A DNA stretch of 42,880 bases, from assembly GCA_021740825.1 (NCBI GenBank), contig JAIOZA010000025.1:1-42880 (forward strand), given 5' to 3'. Under the pieces are notes generated by a model. It had not been told where the DNA came from, did not search any database, and worked only from the letters and a program-made list of their open reading frames with translations. Positions 24,151 through 32,666 of the stretch are shown here, piece by piece. The position numbers and the translations under genes are program-made. This DNA comes from Bacteroidia bacterium (GTDB taxonomy: Bacteria > Bacteroidota > Bacteroidia > B-17B0 > Aurantibacillaceae). Within the stretch, counting starts at the first letter, position 1, and each line of letters starts with the position of its first letter.

Positions 24151-25902
24151 TTACTTTAAAGGGATTATATTTCCAATATAACCAGATCCTTTTTTAGCAT
24201 TACCACTCATAAAAGGAATTGCTATAACCGGTGGACAAACTAATGCACCTAAACATCCAAAAACGATTGAAAGTGGCTTAATTTGTATCCTTGATGAATT
24301 AATAAACATTCTATTATCAATGATAGTAATACCTAAAGGATTAACATATTTTCTTTCACTTTGCTTTGCATTGATAGAATTTACTTTATACTTATCTGTT
24401 TTAAAAGTTCCTGTATTATAATCAAAAACGGCGTATTCTAATTCGCCAACGCCTCTTGGTGTACGTTTTTCATTTTTCTTAGCTTTTTTCTGCTCTTTTG
24501 AAATAATTTCAGAACCGCCATATAAAGCAAATAATTTATCATCTTTATTTACAACTTTAACATCATAAACATTCCAGTTATTATAAGTGTATTCTCTATT
24601 TAAGTTTGATGCCCAAAGCAATTTACCAGTATTATCAACTTTAAAGGTTGTAACATTTGATTTTGTGCAGTAATAACGCGTTGTACAATTACCTTTGCTA
24701 TCGCATGTCGTTCGAGACCAATTGCGCATTCTAGATGCAAATAAAACAACATGTTTATCATCTATTGATTGAATATCTTCAATAACATAATCTCCTGCTA
24801 AAGATTCCTCGTTAGATTTTTTGGCTTTTTTGCTTTTTAATACTCCCGCCTTTTTTTGATCGCGTTTGTCATTAGCAAATAACTTATCTAATGTTGGCTT
24901 ATCAAAATAAGTAAAATTTGTTGCAGTCATTGAACTAGTTGCATTATCAATTTCAGCATAAAAAATACCATGCATATCGCTTCCTTTATTATCCTTTAAT
25001 AAGTCGCAAAATAAGCCGTAAATTTTTGTCTTTGTAGGAGTTACTAAGTAATCAACGTCAAATAAATTTTTATTGTCAAATTTTAATGGATACGCTTTAT
25101 ATTTTCCAGTACTTGGGTTAACTACGGTTAATAAATTATAGGAAGACATTTCGTTTTTCATTAATCCTTCACGTTCCTCTTTACTTAATTTAATTCCGGT
25201 ATTAACGTACAATAATCCGTCATCCCCTATCTCGTATGAAGCTGAAAGATACCTGTCGGTAGTAACTGTTGAATAAGGCAAAGTAATTTGATTAGACGCA
25301 TCAAAACCTAAATCAGCTTTCAATATTTTATACTCAAATTTTACGTTTTCATTTTTTTCTCTCGGTAACTCAGCACCAATTACAATTTTTTCGCCTGCTT
25401 TTTTATTACCTATAACAAACATGTTAGGGTAACTTTTTTTTCCAGAAGCCTTTACTTCATATATTTTTTTGAGTTTTACTTTCTCATTTAATTTTGCATC
25501 AAACACTTGTGCATAAAGTTCTGATGTGCCGTTACTTGTTTTGATCCAAAAAATATTTACTGTGTTTTCAAACACAACTTGATCAAAATAAGTTAAACCT
25601 TTCATGCGCTCTTTATCAGCGTCATTTTCTTTATAACCAACAATGGCTTCTTGAGCCACTTGCTTCATAGTTGTTTTATCGTAAGCAACAAGTTTTATTT
25701 TTGAATTTGCTTTAGCGGGTTTGTATGCCATTTTATTGTATTTAGCATATACATATTTTGAATTTCCACCTATAAATTCATCAAAAAAACCATCTTTTTT
25801 GTTTTGGTATTCTTGTTTTTCAGACCAATTTAAATCAATACTTTGAGCATAAGTGTACACCGTAAGCATACATAACGAAATTATAACGATGATTTTATTC
25901 AT
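24151..25902 (-). CDS. Hypothetical exported protein
   Basis: A 583-residue protein with a signal peptide (IIVIISLCMLTVYTYA then Q). The body is beta-rich with repeated aromatic and Lys/Asn segments and could be a propeller-like fold. Four clustered Cys lie in RTTCDSKGNCTTRYYCTKS. The C-terminus holds one hydrophobic segment (VFGCLGALVCPPVIAIPFM) and ends YIGNIIPLK. I do not recognise a family. It is the third gene of a leftward operon, 35 bp after the beta-barrel gene and downstream of the protease, so it is probably an envelope protein. Confidence 0.7.
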   Translation of the reverse strand: MNKIIVIISLCMLTVYTYAQSIDLNWSEKQEYQNKKDGFFDEFIGGNSKYVYAKYNKMAYKPAKANSKIKLVAYDKTTMKQVAQEAIVGYKENDADKERMKGLTYFDQVVFENTVNIFWIKTSNGTSELYAQVFDAKLNEKVKLKKIYEVKASGKKSYPNMFVIGNKKAGEKIVIGAELPREKNENVKFEYKILKADLGFDASNQITLPYSTVTTDRYLSASYEIGDDGLLYVNTGIKLSKEEREGLMKNEMSSYNLLTVVNPSTGKYKAYPLKFDNKNLFDVDYLVTPTKTKIYGLFCDLLKDNKGSDMHGIFYAEIDNATSSMTATNFTYFDKPTLDKLFANDKRDQKKAGVLKSKKAKKSNEESLAGDYVIEDIQSIDDKHVVLFASRMRNWSRTTCDSKGNCTTRYYCTKSNVTTFKVDNTGKLLWASNLNREYTYNNWNVYDVKVVNKDDKLFALYGGSEIISKEQKKAKKNEKRTPRGVGELEYAVFDYNTGTFKTDKYKVNSINAKQSERKYVNPLGITIIDNRMFINSSRIQIKPLSIVFGCLGALVCPPVIAIPFMSGNAKKGSGYIGNIIPLK

Positions 25903-25937
25903 TTTTATTTTATATTACTATGATTGTTTTTATTTAA

Positions 25938-26780
25938 TTACCAGCCTATTCCAAAGGTATAACCTACACCAAACATAAAAGTTGGTTTTGATGATTTAAT
26001 GGAAGAGACAGTGTATTGTTGCGTTATATTACTACTTGAATTGTAATCTATGTCCGTTCTAATAACCGGATTATAAGTAATCATCCTATAACCTGCAGTG
26101 AAAAAAAATTCATGCGACGTTATTAATTTTGTATCGGTTAAAATTTGATAGCCATATTTTAAAGAAAAAATATTGTAATTATAATTTACTTTGCTACTTC
26201 CTATAATTTGCGGTACTGAGGAGTTATAAGAATAATTATCAGGAGGCACTACATAATTTAATTTATTGGCGAAATTTGTAAATGCTAACTCAATATAGCT
26301 GCTGCCGTCAAACAGATAACTTTCAAAAATAAATTTTGGAGCAATATAAAAATAAGGAGCTATTTTTTGGTGTTCGCTAACCGATAAAACATCTGCCATA
26401 TCTTCTTCACCTTGCAAATTATTTGATTCGCTTAAAATCAGACTTGAACCTAACAATGAAAATATTCGGTCTTTATTAAAATTAAAACCAATACCTGCTT
26501 GCAACGAAAAGTTCTCATGAAAATTTCGCTCATAATACAAGGCGACAATACTGCGCGAAATTAATGTAGGAGAAAATTTGATGAAGTTTTTTGCATCATT
26601 TCTGTTTGCTGAACCGCCACTTGAATTACTTTTAGATTCACTTGATAAAGGACCACTTCCTTTTGGTGCATATTGCAAATCGAGTTCATTAGAAACAGGA
26701 GGCGTGCTTTGTGCAACAATTTGGCAATGAAAAAAAACCATTACGCTACACAATATGATATATTTGAAATTGATAACCAT
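25938..26780 (-). CDS. Outer-membrane beta-barrel-like protein
   Basis: The 280-residue protein has a signal peptide (ending HCQIVA then Q), a Ser/Asn/Gly-rich linker (SESKSNSSGGSANRNDA) and then alternating amphipathic strands such as SIVALYYERNFHENFSLQAG and FSLKYGYQILTDTKLIT, ending in FGVGYTFGIGW. An aromatic last residue is usual for barrels inserted by the BAM machinery. Its ATG shares one base with the stop of the protease gene (TAATG), so translation is coupled. Specific function unknown. Confidence 0.72.
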   Translation of the reverse strand: MVINFKYIILCSVMVFFHCQIVAQSTPPVSNELDLQYAPKGSGPLSSESKSNSSGGSANRNDAKNFIKFSPTLISRSIVALYYERNFHENFSLQAGIGFNFNKDRIFSLLGSSLILSESNNLQGEEDMADVLSVSEHQKIAPYFYIAPKFIFESYLFDGSSYIELAFTNFANKLNYVVPPDNYSYNSSVPQIIGSSKVNYNYNIFSLKYGYQILTDTKLITSHEFFFTAGYRMITYNPVIRTDIDYNSSSNITQQYTVSSIKSSKPTFMFGVGYTFGIGW

Positions 26781-28402
26781 TACTGTATTTTAATTAGCGT
26801 AACATAATTAGATAAAACTTTTATTTTTTCTTCAATACTTAATCCTAAAATTTGAGGATTGTTAGGTAACGTTGTGGTTTCACCAATAGCTTCAATTAAA
26901 TTTTTAATATAATTTAGTTTGATGGCGTAAGCCACATTATCAGCGGACTTTATTCCAGCATTGATAACTCCTATTAATTCGCCTTTATCATTAAATACTG
27001 GACCGCCACTATTACCTGGTTGGATGGCGATAGTAGATTGAAACGAATTTAACGAACCATTATAACCTGTTTTGGCACTTATCTTTCCATCTGTAAATTT
27101 TGCTTCTTTTCCCATACCAGATAGAGCTAGTGGAAAACCAATTGTAAAAACACCTGAACCAACTTCAATAGCTCCACTTTCTTTAAAAGAATACTTTAAT
27201 TTTTCGAGAGACTTAAACGAATCGTCATTTATTTTTATAATAGCTAAATCATTATCAACGTCCTTTTGCACAAGAACCGCCGAATATACTTTAGAAATGC
27301 CATCCGACGTTATTTCCACTTGTATTTTATTTGCACTATTAATCACATGTTCGTTAGTAATAATATATCCATTTTCGGAAATTAGTATTCCGGAACCTGT
27401 TGCCTTTGCATCAAAATCTGACTTAGAAGTGGCAACAGCGCTATTTTTATAATCTACTTCTTTGTATATTAAATCATCTATAAAAACAGAACCTTTACCA
27501 GAAATTGCAAATCCAATATTTGAACCCAACATCGGCATGCGCTCGCAAGAATATTGAATTTCTCCATTAATTGAAAAAATAATTTTATCGTCGGAAGTAA
27601 TAATTTTTAATTTATTTTTTTTACTTTTTTCTAAACTGCTGGCATACATTCCATCAACTTTGTTGGATGAAATTCCCTCATAAACAAAACCTACATCAAT
27701 ACCTTGATTGGAGATTAAGCAATAATTATAATTTGCCCAATCTTTAAACCCAAATAAAAATCCTGTTTTTTGATTGTTAGATAACTTCGCTAAATCAAAA
27801 GTCGCCTCCAAAATTAAGTCCACACTATTAGAAGCTAAACTTATGTAACGCGAAGTTCCTTCCTTAGTAAATGAAGTTAACTCAAAAACACCATTACTAA
27901 TTTTAGAAGCACTTTTATCACTTACATATAAATCCCAATCGTTTGAATTATTATTAAAATTATCTTCAAATATTCTGTTCTTTCTTCCATCTTCAGAATA
28001 TTCAGTCAACTTATTGTCTTTAATAATACCTTTTACATAGTTAATTTCTTTCCAAATTTTCCCTGATTCATAATAATGGTAACACATACCATCTTCAATA
28101 CCATCAGAACTATAATTCTTTACTAATTTTAAAACGCCTGTTTTATAATACCATTTACACTTTCCACTATATTTATTTAAGTTTTCATCCGAATTACTTG
28201 CTTGCAGAATTTCACCTTCAAAATAAAGGCTACCACCATTTACGTATGTTGATTTATAAAGATTTCCTGATTCATTTTTACGACTATAATAGCCTTCTTC
28301 TTGAGTAGATATTTTACCTTTTTTATCAAAGTATAAAATATCTTGTGCTTGGGATGCTAATGCAAAGCAAAAAATAGAACAAAATAATAATAGTCGGGAC
28401 AT
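26780..28402 (-). CDS. Secreted trypsin-like serine protease with MORN_2 and LamG-like regions
   Basis: The 540-residue protein has a signal peptide (SRLLLFCSIFCFALASQA), then three or four MORN_2-like repeats (KCKWYYKTGVLKLVKNYSSDG region), a concanavalin-like jelly-roll segment (DNFNNNSNDWDLY to VFIDDLIY, about 147-311), and a C-terminal DegP/HtrA-like protease domain with H352 (TNEHV), D385 (NDLAII) and S465 (PGNSGGP). No PDZ domain follows. A frame extends 31 codons upstream, but the chosen ATG gives a standard signal peptide and avoids overlap with the divergent gene at 28453. It leads a three-gene envelope operon. Confidence 0.85.
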   Translation of the reverse strand: MSRLLLFCSIFCFALASQAQDILYFDKKGKISTQEEGYYSRKNESGNLYKSTYVNGGSLYFEGEILQASNSDENLNKYSGKCKWYYKTGVLKLVKNYSSDGIEDGMCYHYYESGKIWKEINYVKGIIKDNKLTEYSEDGRKNRIFEDNFNNNSNDWDLYVSDKSASKISNGVFELTSFTKEGTSRYISLASNSVDLILEATFDLAKLSNNQKTGFLFGFKDWANYNYCLISNQGIDVGFVYEGISSNKVDGMYASSLEKSKKNKLKIITSDDKIIFSINGEIQYSCERMPMLGSNIGFAISGKGSVFIDDLIYKEVDYKNSAVATSKSDFDAKATGSGILISENGYIITNEHVINSANKIQVEITSDGISKVYSAVLVQKDVDNDLAIIKINDDSFKSLEKLKYSFKESGAIEVGSGVFTIGFPLALSGMGKEAKFTDGKISAKTGYNGSLNSFQSTIAIQPGNSGGPVFNDKGELIGVINAGIKSADNVAYAIKLNYIKNLIEAIGETTTLPNNPQILGLSIEEKIKVLSNYVTLIKIQ

Positions 28403-28452
28403 GAACAATAGTACTAATATTTTGGTAAATTTAAACAAAAAAGAATACAACC

Positions 28453-28878
28453 ATGTATTATCGTACTTTTTTAGCAATATTAGTATTTTGGACAACCCAT
28501 CTACTGTCTCAAAAACAAAGTAATATCAGTACAATTCTAGTTGAAAATAATTTTTCGGAGTTTAAAATTAACGAGGCAAAAAAACGAACTTTTTTAAAAC
28601 AGAAAAAAACAATCCTTACAAAAATAAATCCATTACATTACATTTCAGGTGGATTGCTCTATTTTTATCAAAACATCATCTCAGAGCAAATACAAGCAAA
28701 CTGCCAATATCAAATAAGTTGCTCTGAAAATATGAAAAAGGAAATATCAAAAAAAGGGCTATTAATAGGCGTATTAAACGGATTAGATCAATTAGGGAAT
28801 TGTTCAGGTAGTATTTTAACTGACTATCCTGATTACAAGATAACAAAGGAAGGTAAAATAAATAATGCCATAGAATAA
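28453..28878 (+). CDS. YidD-like protein with an N-terminal signal-like segment
   Basis: The 141-residue product carries a YidD domain in its second half: NPLHYISGGLLYFYQNIIS, then CQYQISCSENM and ISKKGLLIGVLNGLDQLGNC, with the three family Cys. Canonical YidD is about 70-90 residues and cytoplasmic, helping YidC insert membrane proteins. Here the first 20 residues (YRTFLAILVFWTTHLLSQ) look like a cleavable signal peptide and a charged linker follows, so it may act on the other side of the membrane. The next gene's ATG comes directly after its stop. A housekeeping yidD may exist elsewhere. Confidence 0.75.
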   Translation: MYYRTFLAILVFWTTHLLSQKQSNISTILVENNFSEFKINEAKKRTFLKQKKTILTKINPLHYISGGLLYFYQNIISEQIQANCQYQISCSENMKKEISKKGLLIGVLNGLDQLGNCSGSILTDYPDYKITKEGKINNAIE

Positions 28879-29661
28879 ATGAAACTAGCACTATTAAGTT
28901 TTTTTATCTGTTCTACATTACAAATTAATGCGCAAATTGATTATCAGTTTGTAAAACATTTACAAGCTAATAATCTGCATACTGAACACCATTATTATTT
29001 GCAAAAACTAGAGCAACAAAAAAATAATTCAGATTCGGTGAACTATTTGTACGCCAAACTATATTTGCAACAACATAACGACTCTCTGTTTTTTAAGTAT
29101 TACAATTTGTCACGGCAGGTTTTTAATGATGATACTGCTGCCATAAAATATGCTGACTATTATTTTTTATCTAATCCAAATAAAAAATTACAAGCAGAGT
29201 GGTTCTCGCAAAATAAAACATCAGACTCAATTCATATGCAGGTGGTAAATTTTTATAACAACGTACAGAAAAAAGAACCAATGCCTATTTTTATGAATAA
29301 GCAATTAACAAATGATTTAAAAAAATACCGTAAACTGCAGAGTAAAAGTCCAATTCTTGCAGCTTGCTTATCTGCCTTCATACCAGGACTTGGAAAATTA
29401 TATGGTCAACAACCTAACTCAGCAGCCATTACTTTTTTTTCGCATGGAATTTATGGTTACCAATCGTATGAGAGTATTAAGAAATATGGGATTAAAAATG
29501 GATTCTCTATTTTTTCAGTTTCACTATTTGGATTATTTTATATCAGTAACATTTATGGCAGCTTTAACGATTTAGTAAAATTAAAAAAACAACGAAAGCA
29601 ACAATTATTAATAGATGCTGAAAAATATTACCATATTAATTATCCTGCTTCATTATACTAA
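28879..29661 (+). CDS. Hypothetical exported membrane protein with a PGLG motif (first of two)
   Basis: A 260-residue protein: signal peptide (LALLSFFICSTLQINA then Q), an all-helical, TPR-like region to about residue 145, then a membrane part with SAFIPGLGKLYGQQPNSAAI and a second hydrophobic segment (FSVSLFGLFYISNIY), and a Lys-rich tail. The PGLGxxY motif recalls DUF5683-like membrane proteins of this phylum. It begins with no gap after the YidD-like gene and overlaps the next gene by 47 bp. Function unknown. Confidence 0.7.
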   Translation: MKLALLSFFICSTLQINAQIDYQFVKHLQANNLHTEHHYYLQKLEQQKNNSDSVNYLYAKLYLQQHNDSLFFKYYNLSRQVFNDDTAAIKYADYYFLSNPNKKLQAEWFSQNKTSDSIHMQVVNFYNNVQKKEPMPIFMNKQLTNDLKKYRKLQSKSPILAACLSAFIPGLGKLYGQQPNSAAITFFSHGIYGYQSYESIKKYGIKNGFSIFSVSLFGLFYISNIYGSFNDLVKLKKQRKQQLLIDAEKYYHINYPASLY

Positions 29662-30442
29662 CAATCTTTTTTCTCAACAAAATTTCGATTCGGAATTATT
29701 ACGTTTAGAACAAAAAATTTATAGTGAAAAAAATGATACCATAAAAGCTGATTTAATTCAGCAAAAAATTAACTTTTATTTTATACAAAACTGCACTGAC
29801 AATAGAGCACTGAATGAAGCAGATAGGTGCGACTGGACATTAATTAAAGATAGCGTTGCTCAGTCAAACTACCTTTGGAATTTAACTTTATTAAACCTCC
29901 TTCACAAACGCTACAACAGATCATTAAATTATTACGAAAATTACACTAGAATATGCACGAACGATACAACCATTCATGCAAAATTACTTGGTGCTTTAAT
30001 TTATATGAACCTAGACAGTGGGAAACTTAAAACATTTTTAGCGCAACAAAACTTTGAGATTGCCACAATAAATAATTTTAATTGCTATCAAAATACCCTT
30101 AACATATCTAAAAATAACAAAAATTTATACCTTGCTGCTTCTGCTGTTTTGCCCGGCTCGGGTTTACTAGCTTTAAATAAACCCAAACAAGGAATAACAT
30201 CTTTACTATTAAATGCTGGTGTAGCTTTTACAGTCTTTGAACTCATTAATAATAATTTATACTTTAATGCAGTTGCAATTGGCTTAATGTTAACGCAAAA
30301 ATTTTATTTAGGTGGAATTAAACTTACCAATAAATTATTTGATGAAAAAATTAACAATAAAAAATCAGCTATTGCTCAACAATGCGAATTAGAACTAAAA
30401 AAACTATTTGAACAATACCCATTAAATTTTAAGTTAAAATAG
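29615..30442 (+). CDS. Hypothetical exported membrane protein with a PGSG motif (second of two)
   Basis: A 275-residue protein with the same plan as its neighbour: signal peptide (NITILIILLHYTNNLFS then Q), helical region with six Cys, then ASAVLPGSGLLALNKPKQGI and hydrophobic segments to about residue 240. The shared xxPGxGxL and Px(x)G pattern suggests two distant paralogues. The start at 29615 lies inside the previous gene (47-bp overlap) and no other start would keep the signal peptide. Its end is 12 bp from the converging mutS2. Confidence 0.7.
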   Translation: MLKNITILIILLHYTNNLFSQQNFDSELLRLEQKIYSEKNDTIKADLIQQKINFYFIQNCTDNRALNEADRCDWTLIKDSVAQSNYLWNLTLLNLLHKRYNRSLNYYENYTRICTNDTTIHAKLLGALIYMNLDSGKLKTFLAQQNFEIATINNFNCYQNTLNISKNNKNLYLAASAVLPGSGLLALNKPKQGITSLLLNAGVAFTVFELINNNLYFNAVAIGLMLTQKFYLGGIKLTNKLFDEKINNKKSAIAQQCELELKKLFEQYPLNFKLK

Positions 30443-30454
30443 GAATTAAAAAAA

Positions 30455-32536
30455 TTACTCTCTCACCAATTCTAAATTTTGAATATTAACGGTCATTTTT
30501 AATATACCAAAAGTAATATTTACTTTTTCATCTTTAATTGTTTCTACCACACCAACCTCGCTGCTATTTAAAATTTTAACTTTACTTCCTACTTTTAATA
30601 AAGGCTTTAATCGCGCTACTTTTTTTTCAGAAAAGCTATCGCGCTTATTTTGTTTTTCTAGCTCTTTCCGTTTTTTAGTTTCTGCTGTAATGCCGTCTAT
30701 AAAACGTTTTATAACCGACTTTCTATCTTCAGTCCTATTCCAATCTTCCAATAAACGCAAGTACTTTTGTCCAAAATCTGCTAAGCGAGCCAACTCAATT
30801 TTTCGTTCCCTTTCTCTTTCTATTTTCTCTCTAAAATTGGTGGACAATACTTCATATTTTTCTTTCGAAATTTTCTTTAAAAATTCTTCATGCTCAGTTC
30901 GTTCAATTGCTTCATTCAACTTAGTTTTTTGTTGTTGAACTTCTGCCAATAATACATTTAAATCAACTTTATCTGTATCAATTTTTTCTTTAGCTCTTGC
31001 AATTAAATCTTTCGGAAAACCTACTCTTTCTGCAACCTCAAAAGTATAACTACTGCCTGGCTCACCTACCGTTAAAATATATTTAGGATCTAAGGTTTCC
31101 AAATCAAATAACATACTGCCATTTGATACGCCGGTTAATTTATTGGCCAATAACTTTACATTAGAATAATGCGTAGTTATAACTCCAAATGTTTTTGCTT
31201 TCACTAATTCCTCTAAAACTACCTCAGCCATGGCGCCTCCTAATTCAGGATCTGTTCCACTACCAAATTCATCCATCAAAACAAGCGTATCAGTACTAAC
31301 CGTTTTTAAAATAGCAATCATATTTTTAAGTCGTGCGCTATATGTACTTAATTCATGCTCTATACTTTGCGTATCACCAATATCAATTAAAATACCTTTA
31401 AAAAAACTCATGACTGAATTATCAGCTACACTAACAAGCAAACCACTTTGCAGCATAGTTTGCAATAAACCCACCGTTTTTAAAGTAATCGATTTTCCTC
31501 CTGCATTAGGTCCGGATATAACTACCAAATGATTATCTTTTTGCAAATGAATATTTAAAGGAATAGTTTGTTTTTTCAATTCCTTATTTTGCAAAAACAA
31601 AACTGGGTGATACGCTTTGTTTAATTTTAATTCTGAAGTTGTGGAAATTAGAGGTAACGTGGCATTTATTAACTGAGCAAATTTTGCTTTTGCATACAAA
31701 AAATCAACTTCAATGAGCAATTCATTGTACTGCTTTAATTGAAAAGAAAACGGTCTTAATGTATTGGTTAGCTCTCTTAATATCCTATTTATTTCACGAC
31801 GTTCATCAACCTCTAGTTCAGCGATATCATTGTTAATGTTTATAGTTGCTCCAGGTTCAATAAAAATAGTTTTACCAGTTTCGCTTTTATTATGCACAAA
31901 ACCACTAATTTCAGATTTATGTTCAACTAAAACAGCCAAGGTTCTTCGTCCATTAAAAAAACTTTCTTCGTTATCTCTAATAAAACCCAGTTTGCGTAAT
32001 TCATTTACTTGCCTATCAAACTTAGCATCACTTTCACGTCTTTTTTCTGCTAGGTCTTTCCGGATTTTTTGTAATTCTTTAGATGCCGAATTTTTAACAG
32101 TCGCATCAAAATCCACAATACGATCAATCTCTTCTATGATTAATTTATTATCTTCTATATTATCTGAAAATTGAGACAAATAAGGCAAAAGCCCTTTTTT
32201 ATTTTTAAAAAAACGAATAATAGTATTGCTAATTTCAGTAGCATGTTTAATTAATAATAGTTGTTCTTCTGTTAACATACTACCATCCAATCCCAGCAAT
32301 GAAGATTCTTTCGAAAAATCCTCAAATTGAATATCTGGAAAAAAAGATTGACTACTAATAATTCCCTTTAGTTCAGAAACTCTATTTAACTCTAAAAATA
32401 GTTTTTCGTTATCTTCAAAAACAGAAAGTTGAGAGGCTTTAAATTTAGCACCATTACTATAACAAAAATTAGTAATGTATTTCTTTATTTTGTAGAACTC
32501 TAATAATTCGAGAGCTTCAGAGTCAATAATATTCAT
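30455..32536 (-). CDS. mutS2: MutS2-family ATPase without an Smr domain
   Basis: The 693-residue protein has the MutS2 layout: N-terminal helical lever and clamp, the ABC-type ATPase with ISGPNAGGKS near residue 340 and ILIDIGDTQSIEHELSTYSA, LVLMDEFGSGTDPELGGA, a coiled-coil insertion (about 520-620), and a KOW-like end (VGSKVKILNSSEVGVVETI). It stops there, without the Smr nuclease domain that usually adds 70-90 residues. MutS2 acts against recombination intermediates and, in some bacteria, on collided ribosomes. The stop appears natural and no Smr remnant follows. Confidence 0.9.
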   Translation of the reverse strand: MNIIDSEALELLEFYKIKKYITNFCYSNGAKFKASQLSVFEDNEKLFLELNRVSELKGIISSQSFFPDIQFEDFSKESSLLGLDGSMLTEEQLLLIKHATEISNTIIRFFKNKKGLLPYLSQFSDNIEDNKLIIEEIDRIVDFDATVKNSASKELQKIRKDLAEKRRESDAKFDRQVNELRKLGFIRDNEESFFNGRRTLAVLVEHKSEISGFVHNKSETGKTIFIEPGATININNDIAELEVDERREINRILRELTNTLRPFSFQLKQYNELLIEVDFLYAKAKFAQLINATLPLISTTSELKLNKAYHPVLFLQNKELKKQTIPLNIHLQKDNHLVVISGPNAGGKSITLKTVGLLQTMLQSGLLVSVADNSVMSFFKGILIDIGDTQSIEHELSTYSARLKNMIAILKTVSTDTLVLMDEFGSGTDPELGGAMAEVVLEELVKAKTFGVITTHYSNVKLLANKLTGVSNGSMLFDLETLDPKYILTVGEPGSSYTFEVAERVGFPKDLIARAKEKIDTDKVDLNVLLAEVQQQKTKLNEAIERTEHEEFLKKISKEKYEVLSTNFREKIERERERKIELARLADFGQKYLRLLEDWNRTEDRKSVIKRFIDGITAETKKRKELEKQNKRDSFSEKKVARLKPLLKVGSKVKILNSSEVGVVETIKDEKVNITFGILKMTVNIQNLELVRE

Positions 32537-32571
32537 GGTCGCATTAAATTTAAACTATTTATTTACTTAAA

Positions 32572-32590
32572 AAAACACTTATAGTGTTTT
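32572..32590. promoter_or_regulatory. Inverted repeat over the DUF349 promoter
   Basis: AAAACACT-TAT-AGTGTTTT, a perfect 8-bp inverted repeat with a 3-bp centre. Its right arm overlaps the TTG of the promoter at 32589-32591, a position suitable for a repressor. It lies in the divergent gap with mutS2, so it could act on both genes. Confidence 0.45.
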
Positions 32591-32617
32591 GTAGATTAAA
32601 TTTTTACTTTATTTTTG
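32589..32617 (+). promoter_or_regulatory. Promoter of the DUF349 gene (TTG-N18-TATTTTTG)
   Basis: TTG at 32589-32591 and TATTTTTG at 32610-32617 with an 18-bp spacer fit the phylum consensus. The ATG is 49 bp downstream of the box. Confidence 0.55.
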
Positions 32618-32666
32618 ATAGGTTAAATAAATTAAAACAAGTACCAAAAAGAAAGGTTTAGAACAA

